Origin: Celeribacter halophilus
Lineage (GTDB): Bacteria; Pseudomonadota; Alphaproteobacteria; Rhodobacterales; Rhodobacteraceae
Direction of reading: 5' to 3'
DNA: 64,000 bases
Assembly (NCBI RefSeq): GCF_900114135.1
Contig: NZ_FORY01000001.1
Coordinates: 1 to 64,000, forward strand
The position numbers and the translations under genes were made by a program. Positions 36,798-46,092 of this stretch are shown piece by piece (the stretch's first letter is position 1; the number at the start of each line of letters is the position of its first letter). Under the pieces are notes generated by a model. It did not search any database and was not told the origin of the DNA. It saw only the letters and a program-made list of their open reading frames with translations.

Positions 36798-38219
36798 TTA
36801 TGCGGCAGAGCCGCCGACTGTCAGCCCGCCGATCAGCAGGGTCGGCTGGCCGACACCCACAGGCACCCATTGCCCCTGTTTGCCACAGTTCCCAACGCCG
36901 GGATCAAGCGCCATGTCATTGCCGATGGCACGCACATGTTTCATGGCGGTGGCCCCGTCTCCGATCAACGTGGCCCCTTTGACCGGTGCGCCGATCCGGC
37001 CGTTCTCGACCCGATAGGCTTCGGTGCAGTTGAAGACGAATTTGCCGTTGGTGATGTCGACCTGACCGCCGGAGAAGCCCACGGCATAGATGCCGTCTTT
37101 CATGTCGGAGATGATCTCGTCTGGAGCGGCATCTCCGCCCAGCATATAGGTGTTGGTCATCCGCGGCATCGGGGCGTGGGCGTAGCTTTCGCGCCGACCG
37201 TTGCCGGTGGGGGTGACGCCCATGAGACGTGCGTTCTGGCGGTCCTGCATGTAGCCAACAAGAACACCGTCCTCGATGAGCGTGGTTTTCTCCGAGGGGG
37301 TGCCTTCGTCATCGACAGAGATCGACCCGCGCCGGTCGGGGATGGTGCCATCGTCCAGCACGGTGACGCCCTTTGCGGCGACCTGTTGGCCCATAAGCCC
37401 TGCGAAGGCAGAAGTTTTCTTGCGGTTGAAATCACCCTCAAGCCCGTGCCCGACCGCTTCGTGCAGCAATACGCCGGGCCAGCCCGGTCCGAGCACCACA
37501 TCCATGACACCGGCGGGGGCGGGGACGGCTTCGAGGTTCACAACGGCAATGCGTAGGGCCTCGCGGGCTACACCCTGCCAGTGATCCGGTGCGATGAGAC
37601 CGGTCAGGCCAAACCGTCCGCCACCGCCCGCAGAGCCGCTTTCACGACGGCCATTCTGTTCGACAATGACGGAAATGGAGAGTCGCGCCATAGGGCGGAT
37701 GTCGGAGGTCAGCCCGCCTTCGGGGCGCAGGATGTAGACCTCCTGATGGGAGGCGGCGAGCGAGGCGGTGACCTGCACCACACGGGTATCAAGGTCGCGC
37801 AGGTAGTCGTCGATCTCTTTGAGCGTCTCGATTTTCACATCAAAGGCGGCGCCGTCGAGCGGGTTTTCGTCGGTGTAGAGATGGACGTTGGTCAGGCGCG
37901 GGGCATCGGCCAATGTGCCGCCGCCTTCGCCCACGGCGAGACGTGCGGTTTCGGCGGCGCGCCGGATGGCCTGTTCGGTGATCTCTGTGGAATGGGCATA
38001 TCCGGTGGTTTCGCCCCGCACGGCGCGCAGTCCGAACCCTTCGGACGCATCATAGGATGCGGTGCGAATACGGCCATCATCAAGGACCAGACCTTCGGAG
38101 GTGCGCCGTTCGAGAAAAAGCTCGCCATCATCGGCTCCCGCGATGGCCTCACGGAGAATCGCAAGGGAGTTTTCAAGTTCGATCGCATTTGTAAATGGGT
38201 CAAAACGGCTCGAAGTCAT
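36798..38219 (-). CDS. tldD: Metalloprotease TldD
   Basis: A 473-residue protein of the TldD/PmbA family, which forms a TldD-TldE heterodimeric peptidase acting on unfolded peptides such as microcin precursors. The zinc motif HEAVGH (253-258, HExxxH) is visible, as are the N-terminal RTSEGLVLDDGRI and the C-terminal ALDPGVGNCGKQGQWVPVGVG. No pmbA partner in the window. AAAGGGAG precedes the ATG by 7 bases. A perfect Fnr palindrome sits only 20 bases upstream of the start. Confidence 0.93.
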   Translation of the reverse strand: MTSSRFDPFTNAIELENSLAILREAIAGADDGELFLERRTSEGLVLDDGRIRTASYDASEGFGLRAVRGETTGYAHSTEITEQAIRRAAETARLAVGEGGGTLADAPRLTNVHLYTDENPLDGAAFDVKIETLKEIDDYLRDLDTRVVQVTASLAASHQEVYILRPEGGLTSDIRPMARLSISVIVEQNGRRESGSAGGGGRFGLTGLIAPDHWQGVAREALRIAVVNLEAVPAPAGVMDVVLGPGWPGVLLHEAVGHGLEGDFNRKKTSAFAGLMGQQVAAKGVTVLDDGTIPDRRGSISVDDEGTPSEKTTLIEDGVLVGYMQDRQNARLMGVTPTGNGRRESYAHAPMPRMTNTYMLGGDAAPDEIISDMKDGIYAVGFSGGQVDITNGKFVFNCTEAYRVENGRIGAPVKGATLIGDGATAMKHVRAIGNDMALDPGVGNCGKQGQWVPVGVGQPTLLIGGLTVGGSAA

Positions 38220-38238
38220 GGATTTTCTCCCTTTAGAC

Positions 38239-38252
38239 TTGATCTAGATCAA
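38239..38252. promoter_or_regulatory. Perfect Fnr-type box between tldD and ctaC
   Basis: TTGATCTAGATCAA matches the FNR/FnrL consensus TTGAT-N4-ATCAA at all ten fixed positions. It lies 143 bases before the ctaC ATG and 20 bases before the tldD ATG. For ctaC it can act at a promoter; for tldD it would overlap the transcript start or leader. Oxygen-dependent control of cytochrome oxidase genes by Fnr-type regulators is known in relatives. Confidence 0.7.
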
Positions 38253-38395
38253 AAAAACAGCTGAATGCGGATAGGAATTCTTGTCCCGTCACGCCTAATA
38301 TGGTCTTTGATAGGGCAGACTCAAACGAAAACGCACCCGGAATACCGGGGCAGCCGTCGGGGAAACAACCCTGATTGCAACCTAGGGAAGAGACA

Positions 38396-39337
38396 ATGCG
38401 CACAAAATCTTTTGGGTCCGCTGCGGCGGCCGCTCTTTTTGCAACGCTGACCACGACCGGTATGGCGACCGGGGCATGGGCCCAGGACGGTGAACTTCTG
38501 GGCGCGCCCGTGTCGGGCAAGACAGGGTTCCAGCCCGCCGCGACGGAACTGGCGCGTGATCTGCAATCGCTTGATCATATGCTTCTGGTGGTCATTGCCC
38601 TGATCGTCGGGTTTGTCTGTGCGCTGATCCTCTGGGTCATCGTGCGTTACAACCGCAAGGTCAACAAAACGCCGGCGAGCTTTACCCATCACACGCCAAT
38701 CGAGGTGGCCTGGACCATCGTGCCGATCCTGATCCTCGTGGTCATTGGTGCGTTTTCCCTTCCGGTGCTGTTCAAGCAGCAGGAAATTCCGGAGGGCGAC
38801 ATCTATATCAAGGTGACGGGCTACCAATGGTATTGGGGCTATGAATATGTGGACGAAGACATTGCCTTCGACAGCTATCTTCTGGGTCACCCTGCCAATA
38901 TGACGGATGAGGATTACGACGCCGGTGCGCGCAACTATGTGCTGAACGATGCGATGCGCGACAAGCTGGTGCGGGCGGGCTATTCCGAGGACCAGTTCCT
39001 GTTGGCCACCGATACAAAGGTTGTTGTGCCTGTGGGTAAGACAATCGTGATGGGTGTGACCGGTGCGGATGTGATCCACAGCTGGACAATCCCTGCCTTT
39101 GGCGTGAAACAGGATGCCGTTCCGGGCCGTGTGGCCGAGCTTTGGTTCAAGGCCGAGAAAACCGGCACCTTCTTTGGCCAATGTTCCGAGCTTTGCGGCA
39201 AGGACCACGCCTATATGCCGATCACGGTGCAGGTGGTGGAGCAGGACGAATATGACGCTTGGCTGGCGCAGGCCAAAGAGCTTTACGCCGCCAACGACAC
39301 CGCTCCGAGCGCAATCAAACTGGCATCTGCCAACTAA
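38396..39337 (+). CDS. ctaC: Cytochrome c oxidase subunit II
   Basis: A 313-residue subunit II of aa3-type oxidase. It has a signal peptide ending in GAWAQ, two transmembrane helices ([19 protein letters not shown] and [16 protein letters not shown]), and a periplasmic cupredoxin domain. CuA ligands are in [11 protein letters not shown] and [12 protein letters not shown] (two Cys, His, Met). It accepts electrons from cytochrome c. The ATG at 38396 is preceded by GGGAAGA and gives a normal signal peptide; a start at 38375 is unlikely. ctaB follows after 135 bases containing a small hairpin (39350-39366), which may reduce read-through. Confidence 0.95.
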   Translation: MRTKSFGSAAAAALFATLTTTGMATGAWAQDGELLGAPVSGKTGFQPAATELARDLQSLDHMLLVVIALIVGFVCALILWVIVRYNRKVNKTPASFTHHTPIEVAWTIVPILILVVIGAFSLPVLFKQQEIPEGDIYIKVTGYQWYWGYEYVDEDIAFDSYLLGHPANMTDEDYDAGARNYVLNDAMRDKLVRAGYSEDQFLLATDTKVVVPVGKTIVMGVTGADVIHSWTIPAFGVKQDAVPGRVAELWFKAEKTGTFFGQCSELCGKDHAYMPITVQVVEQDEYDAWLAQAKELYAANDTAPSAIKLASAN

Positions 39338-39472
39338 GATTTCGGGTGAGGGCGGATCAACCGCCCCGCCATATAAAAGAACAAGACCCACGCACGAAAG
39401 CGCCCCCCATAAGAGGTCAAAGCCCGTCGGGGGGCATCTTCACAACTGGCAAAACGCACTGGACAATATGCG

Positions 39473-40411
39473 ATGACTGACGCGACGATCATTTTGGACG
39501 ACAAACACGAGGCGGAATTCGGCGACTATTTTGCGCTGCTCAAGCCGCGTGTGATGTCTCTGGTCGTGTTCACGGCCTTTGCCGGTCTGATCGTGGCTCC
39601 GGGCGGGATTCATCCGTTTCTGGGGTTTTTCGCGATTCTTTGCATTGCCATCGGCGGCGGAGCCTCCGGCGCACTGAACATGTGGTATGACAGCGACATT
39701 GACATGGTGATGAAACGCACCAAGTCGCGCCCGATTCCGGCGGGGAAAGTCACGCGCGAAGAAGCGCTGGGCCTTGGCCTGACTCTCTCGGCCTTTTCGG
39801 TCGTCATGCTGTATCTTGCGACAAACTGGGTCGCAGCGGCGCTTTTGGCCTTCACCATCTTTTTCTATGCGGTGGTCTACACCATGTGGCTCAAACGCGC
39901 GACGCCGCAGAACATCGTGATCGGCGGGGCGTCGGGGGCATTTCCTCCGATGATCGGCTGGGCTGCGGTGACGGGGGACATCACGCTGTCTTCGGTTCTG
40001 ATGTTCATGCTGGTCTTTATGTGGACGCCGCCGCATTTCTGGTCTCTGGCGCTGTTCATGAACGCGGATTACGACAAGGCGAAAGTGCCGATGCTGACCG
40101 TCACCCACGGCAAGCGTGCGACGCGCAACCATATCCTTGTCTACACCGTGCTGCTGGCAGGATTCGCCGCAGCAATGTTTGCCACACCCTTGGCAGGGTG
40201 GAGCTATCTGGTCGTTGCAGTGGTGATGAACGCTCTGTTCCTGCGCGGGGCTGTGGTGCTCTGGCGGCGCGATGAAGTCGTGGCGGAAGCTGACGGCTAC
40301 AAGGCCGAGCGCGCGTTTTTCAAACTGTCGCTGGCCTATACTTTCCTGCATTTCATGGCGCTTATGGCTGACAAGGTGCTCTTTTCCTTTGGCATCGGAG
40401 GGCCGTTCTAA
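39473..40411 (+). CDS. ctaB: Protoheme IX farnesyltransferase
   Basis: A 312-residue UbiA-family membrane enzyme that adds a farnesyl group to protohaem to make haem O, precursor of haem A. The prenyl-diphosphate/Mg site motif reads NMWYDSDIDMVMKRT (about 66-80), with the second region YDKAKVPM, and eight to nine hydrophobic spans. Next in the cox order after ctaC; the following coxF-like gene starts 1 base after the stop. Confidence 0.95.
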   Translation: MTDATIILDDKHEAEFGDYFALLKPRVMSLVVFTAFAGLIVAPGGIHPFLGFFAILCIAIGGGASGALNMWYDSDIDMVMKRTKSRPIPAGKVTREEALGLGLTLSAFSVVMLYLATNWVAAALLAFTIFFYAVVYTMWLKRATPQNIVIGGASGAFPPMIGWAAVTGDITLSSVLMFMLVFMWTPPHFWSLALFMNADYDKAKVPMLTVTHGKRATRNHILVYTVLLAGFAAAMFATPLAGWSYLVVAVVMNALFLRGAVVLWRRDEVVAEADGYKAERAFFKLSLAYTFLHFMALMADKVLFSFGIGGPF

Positions 40412-40412
40412 G

Positions 40413-40574
40413 ATGGCAATCACCAAGCTGCACGACATTCACACCCGCCGCCGCTCCCGCAATGTGGGGCTGGGGCTGGCTTTGGCGGCCTTTGTCGTGC
40501 TGCTGATCGGGTTGACCGTGGTCAAGGTGACCGTGCTTGATCCCTCCATTGCAACGCAGGAGACACAATACTGA
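40413..40574 (+). CDS. Small single-span membrane protein, CoxF-like
   Basis: A 53-residue protein MAITKLHDIHTRRRSRNVG with a basic N-terminus and one membrane helix (LGLALAAFVVLLIGLTVV). Such a small gene between ctaB and ctaG is a regular part of Rhodobacterales oxidase clusters and is often named coxF; its role in assembly is unproven. The stop TGA overlaps the ctaG ATG by 1 base, so it is co-translated with ctaG. Confidence 0.8.
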   Translation: MAITKLHDIHTRRRSRNVGLGLALAAFVVLLIGLTVVKVTVLDPSIATQETQY

Positions 40575-41155
40575 TGGCACTCCAAGGTCCGCAAAAGACA
40601 GTGCTGCAACTCGTGGGGGTGGTGACCCTCATGGGCGCGCTGGCGTGGGCCTCTGTGCCGTTTTACAGCTGGTTCTGTCGGGTGACGGGCTTTGGTGGCA
40701 CCACGGATGTGGCCGAGAGCGCCTCGGATGTCATTCTGGACGAGACCATTAAGATCCGCTTTGACGCGAACACGGATCCGTCGATGGCATGGGAGTTCAA
40801 GCCCGTTGAAAACGTGATGGAATTGCGCATCGGGGAGACGGGGCTGGCGTTTTACGAGGCTTACAACCCGACCGATCGTGTGATCGCGGGCACGGCGTCT
40901 TACAATGTCGCGCCCTTCGAGGCGGGCAATTTCTTTACCAAGATCGACTGTTTCTGCTTTACCGAACAGATACTCAAGCCCGGTGAGCGGGTACTGATGC
41001 CCGTGACCTTCTATGTCGATCCGGAAATCACGACCGACAGGGATGCGAAATATGTGCATCGGATCACACTGTCTTATACATTTCACGAAACAGATCTGCC
41101 TGAGGATTATGCCGCGCTGGATAGCGGCAGCCCTGTGCAGACCACTGTGAACTAA
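40574..41155 (+). CDS. ctaG: Cytochrome c oxidase copper chaperone CtaG (Cox11)
   Basis: A 193-residue Cox11 protein that delivers copper to the CuB site of subunit I. One N-terminal membrane span (LVGVVTLMGALAWASVPFYSWF) and the Cox11 domain with the copper motif CFCFTEQ (about 137-143) and TLSYTFHE at the C-terminus. A further Cys is in WFCRVTG. The start overlaps the coxF stop. Confidence 0.95.
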   Translation: MALQGPQKTVLQLVGVVTLMGALAWASVPFYSWFCRVTGFGGTTDVAESASDVILDETIKIRFDANTDPSMAWEFKPVENVMELRIGETGLAFYEAYNPTDRVIAGTASYNVAPFEAGNFFTKIDCFCFTEQILKPGERVLMPVTFYVDPEITTDRDAKYVHRITLSYTFHETDLPEDYAALDSGSPVQTTVN

Positions 41156-41192
41156 GCCCGAACGGGCACTCTAAGGGAGAGGGACGCACGCA

Positions 41193-41996
41193 ATGGCGCA
41201 CGAAAAGAACCACGACTACCACATCCTTCCACCGTCGCCCTGGCCGCTGATGGGGGCAATGGCTGCCTTTGTCATGCTATTTGGCGCGGTGATGTGGATG
41301 GCCAAGGACAACCCTTATATCTTCCTGATCGGTTTCATCGGTGTGCTCTATGTGATGTGGAGCTGGTGGGGCGAGACGATCAAGGAGAACAAGGCGGGGG
41401 ATCACACGCCGGTGGTGCGGATCGGTCTGCGCTATGGTTTCATCATGTTCATCATGTCCGAGGCGATGTTCTTTGCCGCATGGTTCTGGGCGTTTTTCAA
41501 GAATGCGCTCTATCCGATGTGGAGCTATCCGGGCACGGAATATGTGAAGCCCGAATTCATTCCGGTGGATGCCTTCCACCTGCCGCTGATGAATACACTG
41601 ATCCTGTTGCTGTCCGGCTGTGCCGTGACTTGGGCGCACCATGCTCTGGTGCATGGCAATATCCGCAAGGACCTCGTTGCCGGTCTTGCGATTGGTGTGG
41701 GCTTCGGCGCGGTGTTCACACTGTTTCAGGCCTATGAATACTACGAGCTGCTTGTGCATGAAGGCTGGACCTTCGGGGGCGACTTCTTCTTTGGCTCCTT
41801 CTTTATGGCCACAGGATTCCACGGTTTCCATGTGATCATCGGCACGATTTTCCTGACCATCTGTCTGGTTCGTGCGATGCGCGGTGACTTTACGCCGGAG
41901 GATCACATCGGGTTCGAGGCCGCCGCATGGTATTGGCACTTTGTGGATGTCGTCTGGCTGTTCCTGTTCGTGGCGGTTTACATCTGGGGCCAGTGA
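41193..41996 (+). CDS. ctaE: Cytochrome c oxidase subunit III
   Basis: A 267-residue polytopic protein with seven hydrophobic segments. It has the family's [14 protein letters not shown]-terminus and the blocks [24 protein letters not shown]-like AHHALVHGN, and [18 protein letters not shown]. Subunit III stabilises proton uptake. Subunit I (ctaD) is not in the window; in relatives it lies elsewhere. AGGGAGAG lies upstream. Ends the oxidase operon before a terminator. Confidence 0.95.
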   Translation: MAHEKNHDYHILPPSPWPLMGAMAAFVMLFGAVMWMAKDNPYIFLIGFIGVLYVMWSWWGETIKENKAGDHTPVVRIGLRYGFIMFIMSEAMFFAAWFWAFFKNALYPMWSYPGTEYVKPEFIPVDAFHLPLMNTLILLLSGCAVTWAHHALVHGNIRKDLVAGLAIGVGFGAVFTLFQAYEYYELLVHEGWTFGGDFFFGSFFMATGFHGFHVIIGTIFLTICLVRAMRGDFTPEDHIGFEAAAWYWHFVDVVWLFLFVAVYIWGQ

Positions 41997-42002
41997 GTGC
42001 CC

Positions 42003-42026
42003 TGAGTATTTCCCGCCATCAGAAAA
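42003..42026 (+). repeat. GAGTATTT element, copy 3
   Basis: TGAGTATTTCCCGCCATCAGAAAA, starting 7 bases after the ctaE stop, just before the terminator. Confidence 0.6.
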
Positions 42027-42034
42027 CCGGTTAG

Positions 42035-42059
42035 AAGGGCGCGGGGATCGCGCCCTTTT
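42035..42059 (+). terminator. Terminator after ctaE
   Basis: AAGGGCGCG-GGGAT-CGCGCCCTT followed by TT; a 9-bp stem between ctaE and the SURF1 gene. Confidence 0.75.
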
Positions 42060-42086
42060 CCATTGGAGAGCCTCTATGGAGAAAAG

Positions 42087-42755
42087 ATGCACAAACGGAT
42101 GATTTTCCCCATCGTGATCGGTGTCCTCGGCTGTGGCATTCTGATCTGGTTGGGCACATGGCAGCTGTCGCGTATGGCGTGGAAAGAGGGGATTCTGGCC
42201 GAGATTCGTGCGGAGATCCGCGCCGATCCCGTGCCGCTGCCGGCTGTGGTTGATCCGTCCATGAAATACCTGCCGGTGGTGGTCGAGGGGAAGATCGGGG
42301 ATGCGGAGCTGCATGTTCTGGTCTCGCGCAAGCAGATCGGCGCGGGCTATCTGATCGTCGCGCCGCTGACGTTGGACGACGGGCGGCGGGTGTTGCTGGA
42401 TCGCGGATTTGTGTCGGACGAGGCGAAAGAGGCGGCGCGTCCCAAGGGGGCTGTCACGGTGATCGGCAATCTGCATTGGCCGGATGATATGAACGCCTCG
42501 ACCCCTGAGCCGGACATGGCGCGCAACATCTGGTTCGGGCGGGACATTCCGGCGATGGCGGCGGCTTTGGACACAGAGCCGGTCCTGATCGTGGCACGAG
42601 AAAGCACGGGAGAGGGGATCGAGCCGATGCCCGTGGGCGTCGCGGGCATTCCGAATGACCATCTTGAATATGCGATTACGTGGTTTTCGCTCTGTCTTGT
42701 CTGGTTAGGGATGACTCTTTTCCTTCTCTGGCGTATCAGGACGCGAACAATCTGA
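42087..42755 (+). CDS. SURF1-family cytochrome oxidase assembly protein
   Basis: A 222-residue protein with membrane spans at both ends (MIFPIVIGVLGCGILIWLG and LEYAITWFSLCLVWLGMTLF) and a periplasmic beta domain between. Typical SURF1 features are GTWQLSRMAWKEG, VSRKQIGAGYLIVAPL, and the C-terminal ITWFSLCLVW. It inserts haem a into subunit I or helps it. The ATG at 42087 has GGAGAAAAG directly upstream; a TTG at 42063 is an alternative. thrC follows after 12 bases. Confidence 0.92.
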   Translation: MHKRMIFPIVIGVLGCGILIWLGTWQLSRMAWKEGILAEIRAEIRADPVPLPAVVDPSMKYLPVVVEGKIGDAELHVLVSRKQIGAGYLIVAPLTLDDGRRVLLDRGFVSDEAKEAARPKGAVTVIGNLHWPDDMNASTPEPDMARNIWFGRDIPAMAAALDTEPVLIVARESTGEGIEPMPVGVAGIPNDHLEYAITWFSLCLVWLGMTLFLLWRIRTRTI

Positions 42756-42767
42756 CGAGCGGAGCAC

Positions 42768-44150
42768 ATGCGTTATATCTCGACCCGCGGCGATGCGCCG
42801 GTTTTGAACTTTGAAGAGGCCATGTTGACGGGCCTTGCTTCTGATGGCGGGCTCTATGTGCCCGAGACCATTCCGACCCTGAGCGAAGGCGAGATTGCCG
42901 CGCTGGCGGGGCTGTCTTATGAGGAGGCCGCCTTCAAGGTGATGAAGCCTTTCATCGGCGACACCTTCACTGATGCCGAGTTTCAGGAGATTATTGCGAA
43001 GGCTTATGCAGGCTTCAAACATGACGCCCGTGCGCCTTTGGTGCAGTTGGGGCCGAACCACTTCCTGCTGGAGCTGTTTCACGGGCCGACGCTGGCGTTC
43101 AAAGATTTCGCCATGCAGCTTATCGGGCAACTGTTTCAGGCCGCACTGACGCGGCGCGGGGAACATGTGACCATTGTCGGTGCGACTTCGGGGGACACCG
43201 GTTCTGCCGCCATCGAAGCCTTCAAGGGCCTGTCGAATGTGGATGTGTTCATCCTCTTTCCGCATGGCCGCGTCTCCGATGTGCAGCGCCGCCAGATGAC
43301 GACACCGTCCGAGTCCAATGTCCACGCGCTTGCGGTTGAGGGCGACTTTGACGATTGTCAGGCAGCGCTCAAGGATATGTTTGCCGATATCGACTTCCGC
43401 GATCACGTCAAACTTGCGGCGGTCAATTCGATCAACTGGGCGCGGGTGCTGGCGCAGGTCGTGTATTACTTCACCTCGGCCGTCTCTCTGGGGGCGCCGC
43501 ATCGCAAGGTTTCCTTTACCGTGCCGACCGGCAATTTCGGGGACATCTTTGCGGGCTATATCGCCAAGCGCATGGGTCTTCCGATCGAGACGCTGGTAAT
43601 TGCCACGAACCAGAACGACATTCTGCACCGGACGATGGAAACAGGGGCCTGCACGAAAGAAGGCGTGGTCCCCTCGATCAGCCCGTCGATGGACATTCAG
43701 GTGTCGTCGAATTTCGAACGTGCGCTTTTCGATGTCTATGACCGCGAAGGTGCGGCGATTGCGCAGCTTATGGACGAGTTCAAATCCGGCGCGTTCAAGA
43801 TTTCCCAAGGGGCGATGGACCGTCTGCGGGACACGTTCCAATCGGGCCGCGCCTCTGAAGAAGAAACCACTGCCACGATTGCTGACATGCACAAACGCAC
43901 GGGCGAAGTTCTCTGCCCGCATACGGCTGTGGCTGTGAAAGTGGCGGAGGAGCATTTGGGCGATGTGCCGATGGTCTCGCTTTCGACCGCGCATCCGGCG
44001 AAATTCCCCGCAGCGGTCGAAGCGGCCTGCGGTATTCATCCGGACCTGCCGGAGCATATGGCCGATCTGTTCGAGCGCGACGAGCGGTTCACAGTGGTGC
44101 CCAATGACCTCGACGGTCTTAAATCCCTCATCAAGGAGCGTCTCGCTTGA
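42768..44150 (+). CDS. thrC: Threonine synthase
   Basis: A 460-residue PLP enzyme converting O-phosphohomoserine to threonine. Lys112 in HGPTLAFKDFAMQL forms the Schiff base, SGDTGSAAIEA binds the PLP phosphate region, and FTVPTGNFGDIFAGY lies in the core. Length matches the long (E. coli-like) class. Downstream of SURF1 and overlapping the next gene by 4 bases; with lysC at 55674 it is part of the aspartate-derived amino acid pathway, though the two are not adjacent. Confidence 0.95.
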   Translation: MRYISTRGDAPVLNFEEAMLTGLASDGGLYVPETIPTLSEGEIAALAGLSYEEAAFKVMKPFIGDTFTDAEFQEIIAKAYAGFKHDARAPLVQLGPNHFLLELFHGPTLAFKDFAMQLIGQLFQAALTRRGEHVTIVGATSGDTGSAAIEAFKGLSNVDVFILFPHGRVSDVQRRQMTTPSESNVHALAVEGDFDDCQAALKDMFADIDFRDHVKLAAVNSINWARVLAQVVYYFTSAVSLGAPHRKVSFTVPTGNFGDIFAGYIAKRMGLPIETLVIATNQNDILHRTMETGACTKEGVVPSISPSMDIQVSSNFERALFDVYDREGAAIAQLMDEFKSGAFKISQGAMDRLRDTFQSGRASEEETTATIADMHKRTGEVLCPHTAVAVKVAEEHLGDVPMVSLSTAHPAKFPAAVEAACGIHPDLPEHMADLFERDERFTVVPNDLDGLKSLIKERLA

Positions 44151-45406
44151 GTCCACGTATCCACACCCTTCCTAACGGTTTTCGGATTGTCACCGAACTT
44201 CAGCCGTCGATGCAAAGCGCGTCGATCGGGGTCTGGGTGCTGGCAGGTGGGCGGCACGAGCGCATCGAACAGAACGGCATTGCGCATTTTCTCGAACATA
44301 TGGCGTTCAAGGGCACCAAGCGCCGCACGCCTTTGCAAATCGCGGAAGTGCTGGAAAATGTCGGCGGCTATCTCAACGCCTATACCACGCGGGAAACCAC
44401 GGCCTATTATGCGCGGGTGCTCAAAGATGATGTGTCTCTGGCGCTGGACGTGATCGGGGACATCGTTCTGAACCCGATTTTCGATCCGCATGAGCTGGAA
44501 GTCGAACGCGGCGTGATCCTCTCCGAGATCGGTCAGGCGCTTGATACGCCCGATGATGTGATTTTCGACTGGCTGCAAGAGGCCACCTTCCCGAAACAGG
44601 CGCTGGGCCGGACGATCCTTGGCCCCGCCGAACGGGTGCGGAATTTTACCCGCGACGATCTCGCAGGGTTTGTGGAAGAGCATTACAGCCCCGAACGCAT
44701 GGTCCTGTCTGCGGCGGGGAATATCGATCACGACCGGATCGTGGCTGAGGCCGAGGCGATCTTTGGCGATCTTAAACCGCACGGTCGCGATTATGCCGAT
44801 CCGGCACGGTTCGAGGGTGGCGAGTTTCGCAAGGTCAAATCCTTGGAACAGGCGCATTTCACGCTGGCTTTCGAAGGGCCGGCCTATCGTGACGAGAACA
44901 TCTATATCGCCCAGACCGCGACCACGGCTTTGGGCGGCGGCATGTCTTCGCGTCTGTTTCAGGAACTGCGCGAAAAACGCGGGCTGTGTTACACGATTTA
45001 TGCGCAGTCGGGGGCCTATTCCGACACCGGTCTGACCACGATTTACGCGGGCACCTCCGGCGAGCAGATCGCGGAACTGGCCGAGGTGACCGTGGACGAG
45101 ATGAAACGCGCCGCCTCCGAGATGACGATGGTCGAAGTGGACCGTGCGCGGGCGCAGATCAAGGCGGGGCTGTTGATGGGGCTGGAAAGCCCGTCCTCGC
45201 GCTCCGAGCGCAATGCACGGATGCTGGGCATCTGGGGGCGTATTCCGGCGCTTGAGGAAACGGTCGAGCGGATCGACGCGGTCAGCCTTGAAAGTGTGCG
45301 GGAGTTTCTGGCGCAGACCGGATTGGGCAAGGCCTCTATGGCGCTTTATGGTCCGGTGAAAGCCGCGCCGGAGCTTGAAGATCTGCGTGAGAGGTTTGCT
45401 GCCTGA
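44147..45406 (+). CDS. M16-family zinc peptidase (processing-protease-like)
   Basis: A 419-residue single-unit M16B peptidase with the inverted zinc motif HFLEH (47-51) and a downstream Glu (about 125, VILSEIGQAL). The N-terminal domain is catalytic; the C-terminal one is a homologous helper with LGGGMSSRLFQELREKRGLCY. It is similar to the mitochondrial processing peptidase beta and to PqqL-like enzymes; the substrate is unknown. TTG at 44147 is used, overlapping the thrC stop, with AAGGAG 8 bases upstream. A GNAT gene overlaps by 1 base. Confidence 0.9.
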   Translation: MSPRIHTLPNGFRIVTELQPSMQSASIGVWVLAGGRHERIEQNGIAHFLEHMAFKGTKRRTPLQIAEVLENVGGYLNAYTTRETTAYYARVLKDDVSLALDVIGDIVLNPIFDPHELEVERGVILSEIGQALDTPDDVIFDWLQEATFPKQALGRTILGPAERVRNFTRDDLAGFVEEHYSPERMVLSAAGNIDHDRIVAEAEAIFGDLKPHGRDYADPARFEGGEFRKVKSLEQAHFTLAFEGPAYRDENIYIAQTATTALGGGMSSRLFQELREKRGLCYTIYAQSGAYSDTGLTTIYAGTSGEQIAELAEVTVDEMKRAASEMTMVEVDRARAQIKAGLLMGLESPSSRSERNARMLGIWGRIPALEETVERIDAVSLESVREFLAQTGLGKASMALYGPVKAAPELEDLRERFAA

Positions 45407-45996
45407 TGCTGATGCGACGGCCGAAGGTAAGGATCGAGACGGAGCGTATGACGCTGCGCCTTCCCCAGCATTCGGACTATCGCGCTTGGGCGGCTTTGCG
45501 CTCTGAAAGCATGGAGTTCCTGCAGCCGTGGGAGCCCACTTGGTCCGAGGACCATCTGACGCGCAAATCCTTTACCAACCGTGTGATCTGGGCCGAGCGC
45601 AGTTACAAAAGCGACACAGGGCTTCCGGTGTTTCTGTTCCGGCGCGAGGACAATGCGCTTTTGGGCGCGTTGACGCTCGACAATATCCGCCGTGGTCCGG
45701 CGCAGGCGGGCACTATCGGCTACTGGATCGGGGCGCGTTATGCCCGCCACGGTTATATGAAAGAGGCGATTGCTGCCGTCACCCACCACGCTTTTACCCG
45801 TATGCGCCTGAGCAGGCTTGAAGCGGCCTGCCTGCCGGAAAATGTCGCCTCGCGTGGAGCGCTGGAAAAGGCCGGTTTCAAATATGAAGGCGTGGCGCAG
45901 GCCTATCTCCAGATCAACGGGCGCTGGCGCAACCATGTGCTCTATTCGGCTTTGCATCCTGACCGGCGAGGACCGACGACAATCGGTCAGGCCTGA
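45406..45996 (+). CDS. RimJ-like GNAT N-acetyltransferase
   Basis: A 196-residue acetyltransferase with the RimJ/RimL pattern: an N-terminal RIETERMTLRLPQHSDY strand, WAERSYKSDTGLPVFLFR, the acetyl-CoA region TIGYWIGARYARHGYMKEAI, and the C-terminal RLEAACLPENVASRGALEKAGF with the catalytic-region Asn. It likely acetylates the N-terminus of ribosomal protein S5 or a related substrate. The ATG overlaps the M16 stop codon. Confidence 0.85.
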   Translation: MLMRRPKVRIETERMTLRLPQHSDYRAWAALRSESMEFLQPWEPTWSEDHLTRKSFTNRVIWAERSYKSDTGLPVFLFRREDNALLGALTLDNIRRGPAQAGTIGYWIGARYARHGYMKEAIAAVTHHAFTRMRLSRLEAACLPENVASRGALEKAGFKYEGVAQAYLQINGRWRNHVLYSALHPDRRGPTTIGQA

Positions 45997-46092
45997 GAAC
46001 TCGGCCAGAGGTTTCGGCCTGATTTTTGGGACTGAGATTTCGGATTGAGGCGACGGGCGTCGTTGGCTACATCTGTGACGAAGGAGCCGCCC

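Noticed and set aside
35309-36982. 557-residue plus-strand frame opposite dprA and the tldD end
   Set aside because: Spans two real genes on the other strand and has no recognisable domain.
41277-42662. 461-residue minus-strand frame across ctaE and SURF1
   Set aside because: His/Arg/Gln-rich shadow of two well-supported genes; no domain.
42705-44156. 483-residue minus-strand frame opposite thrC
   Set aside because: Antisense artefact of high GC third positions; thrC is certain.
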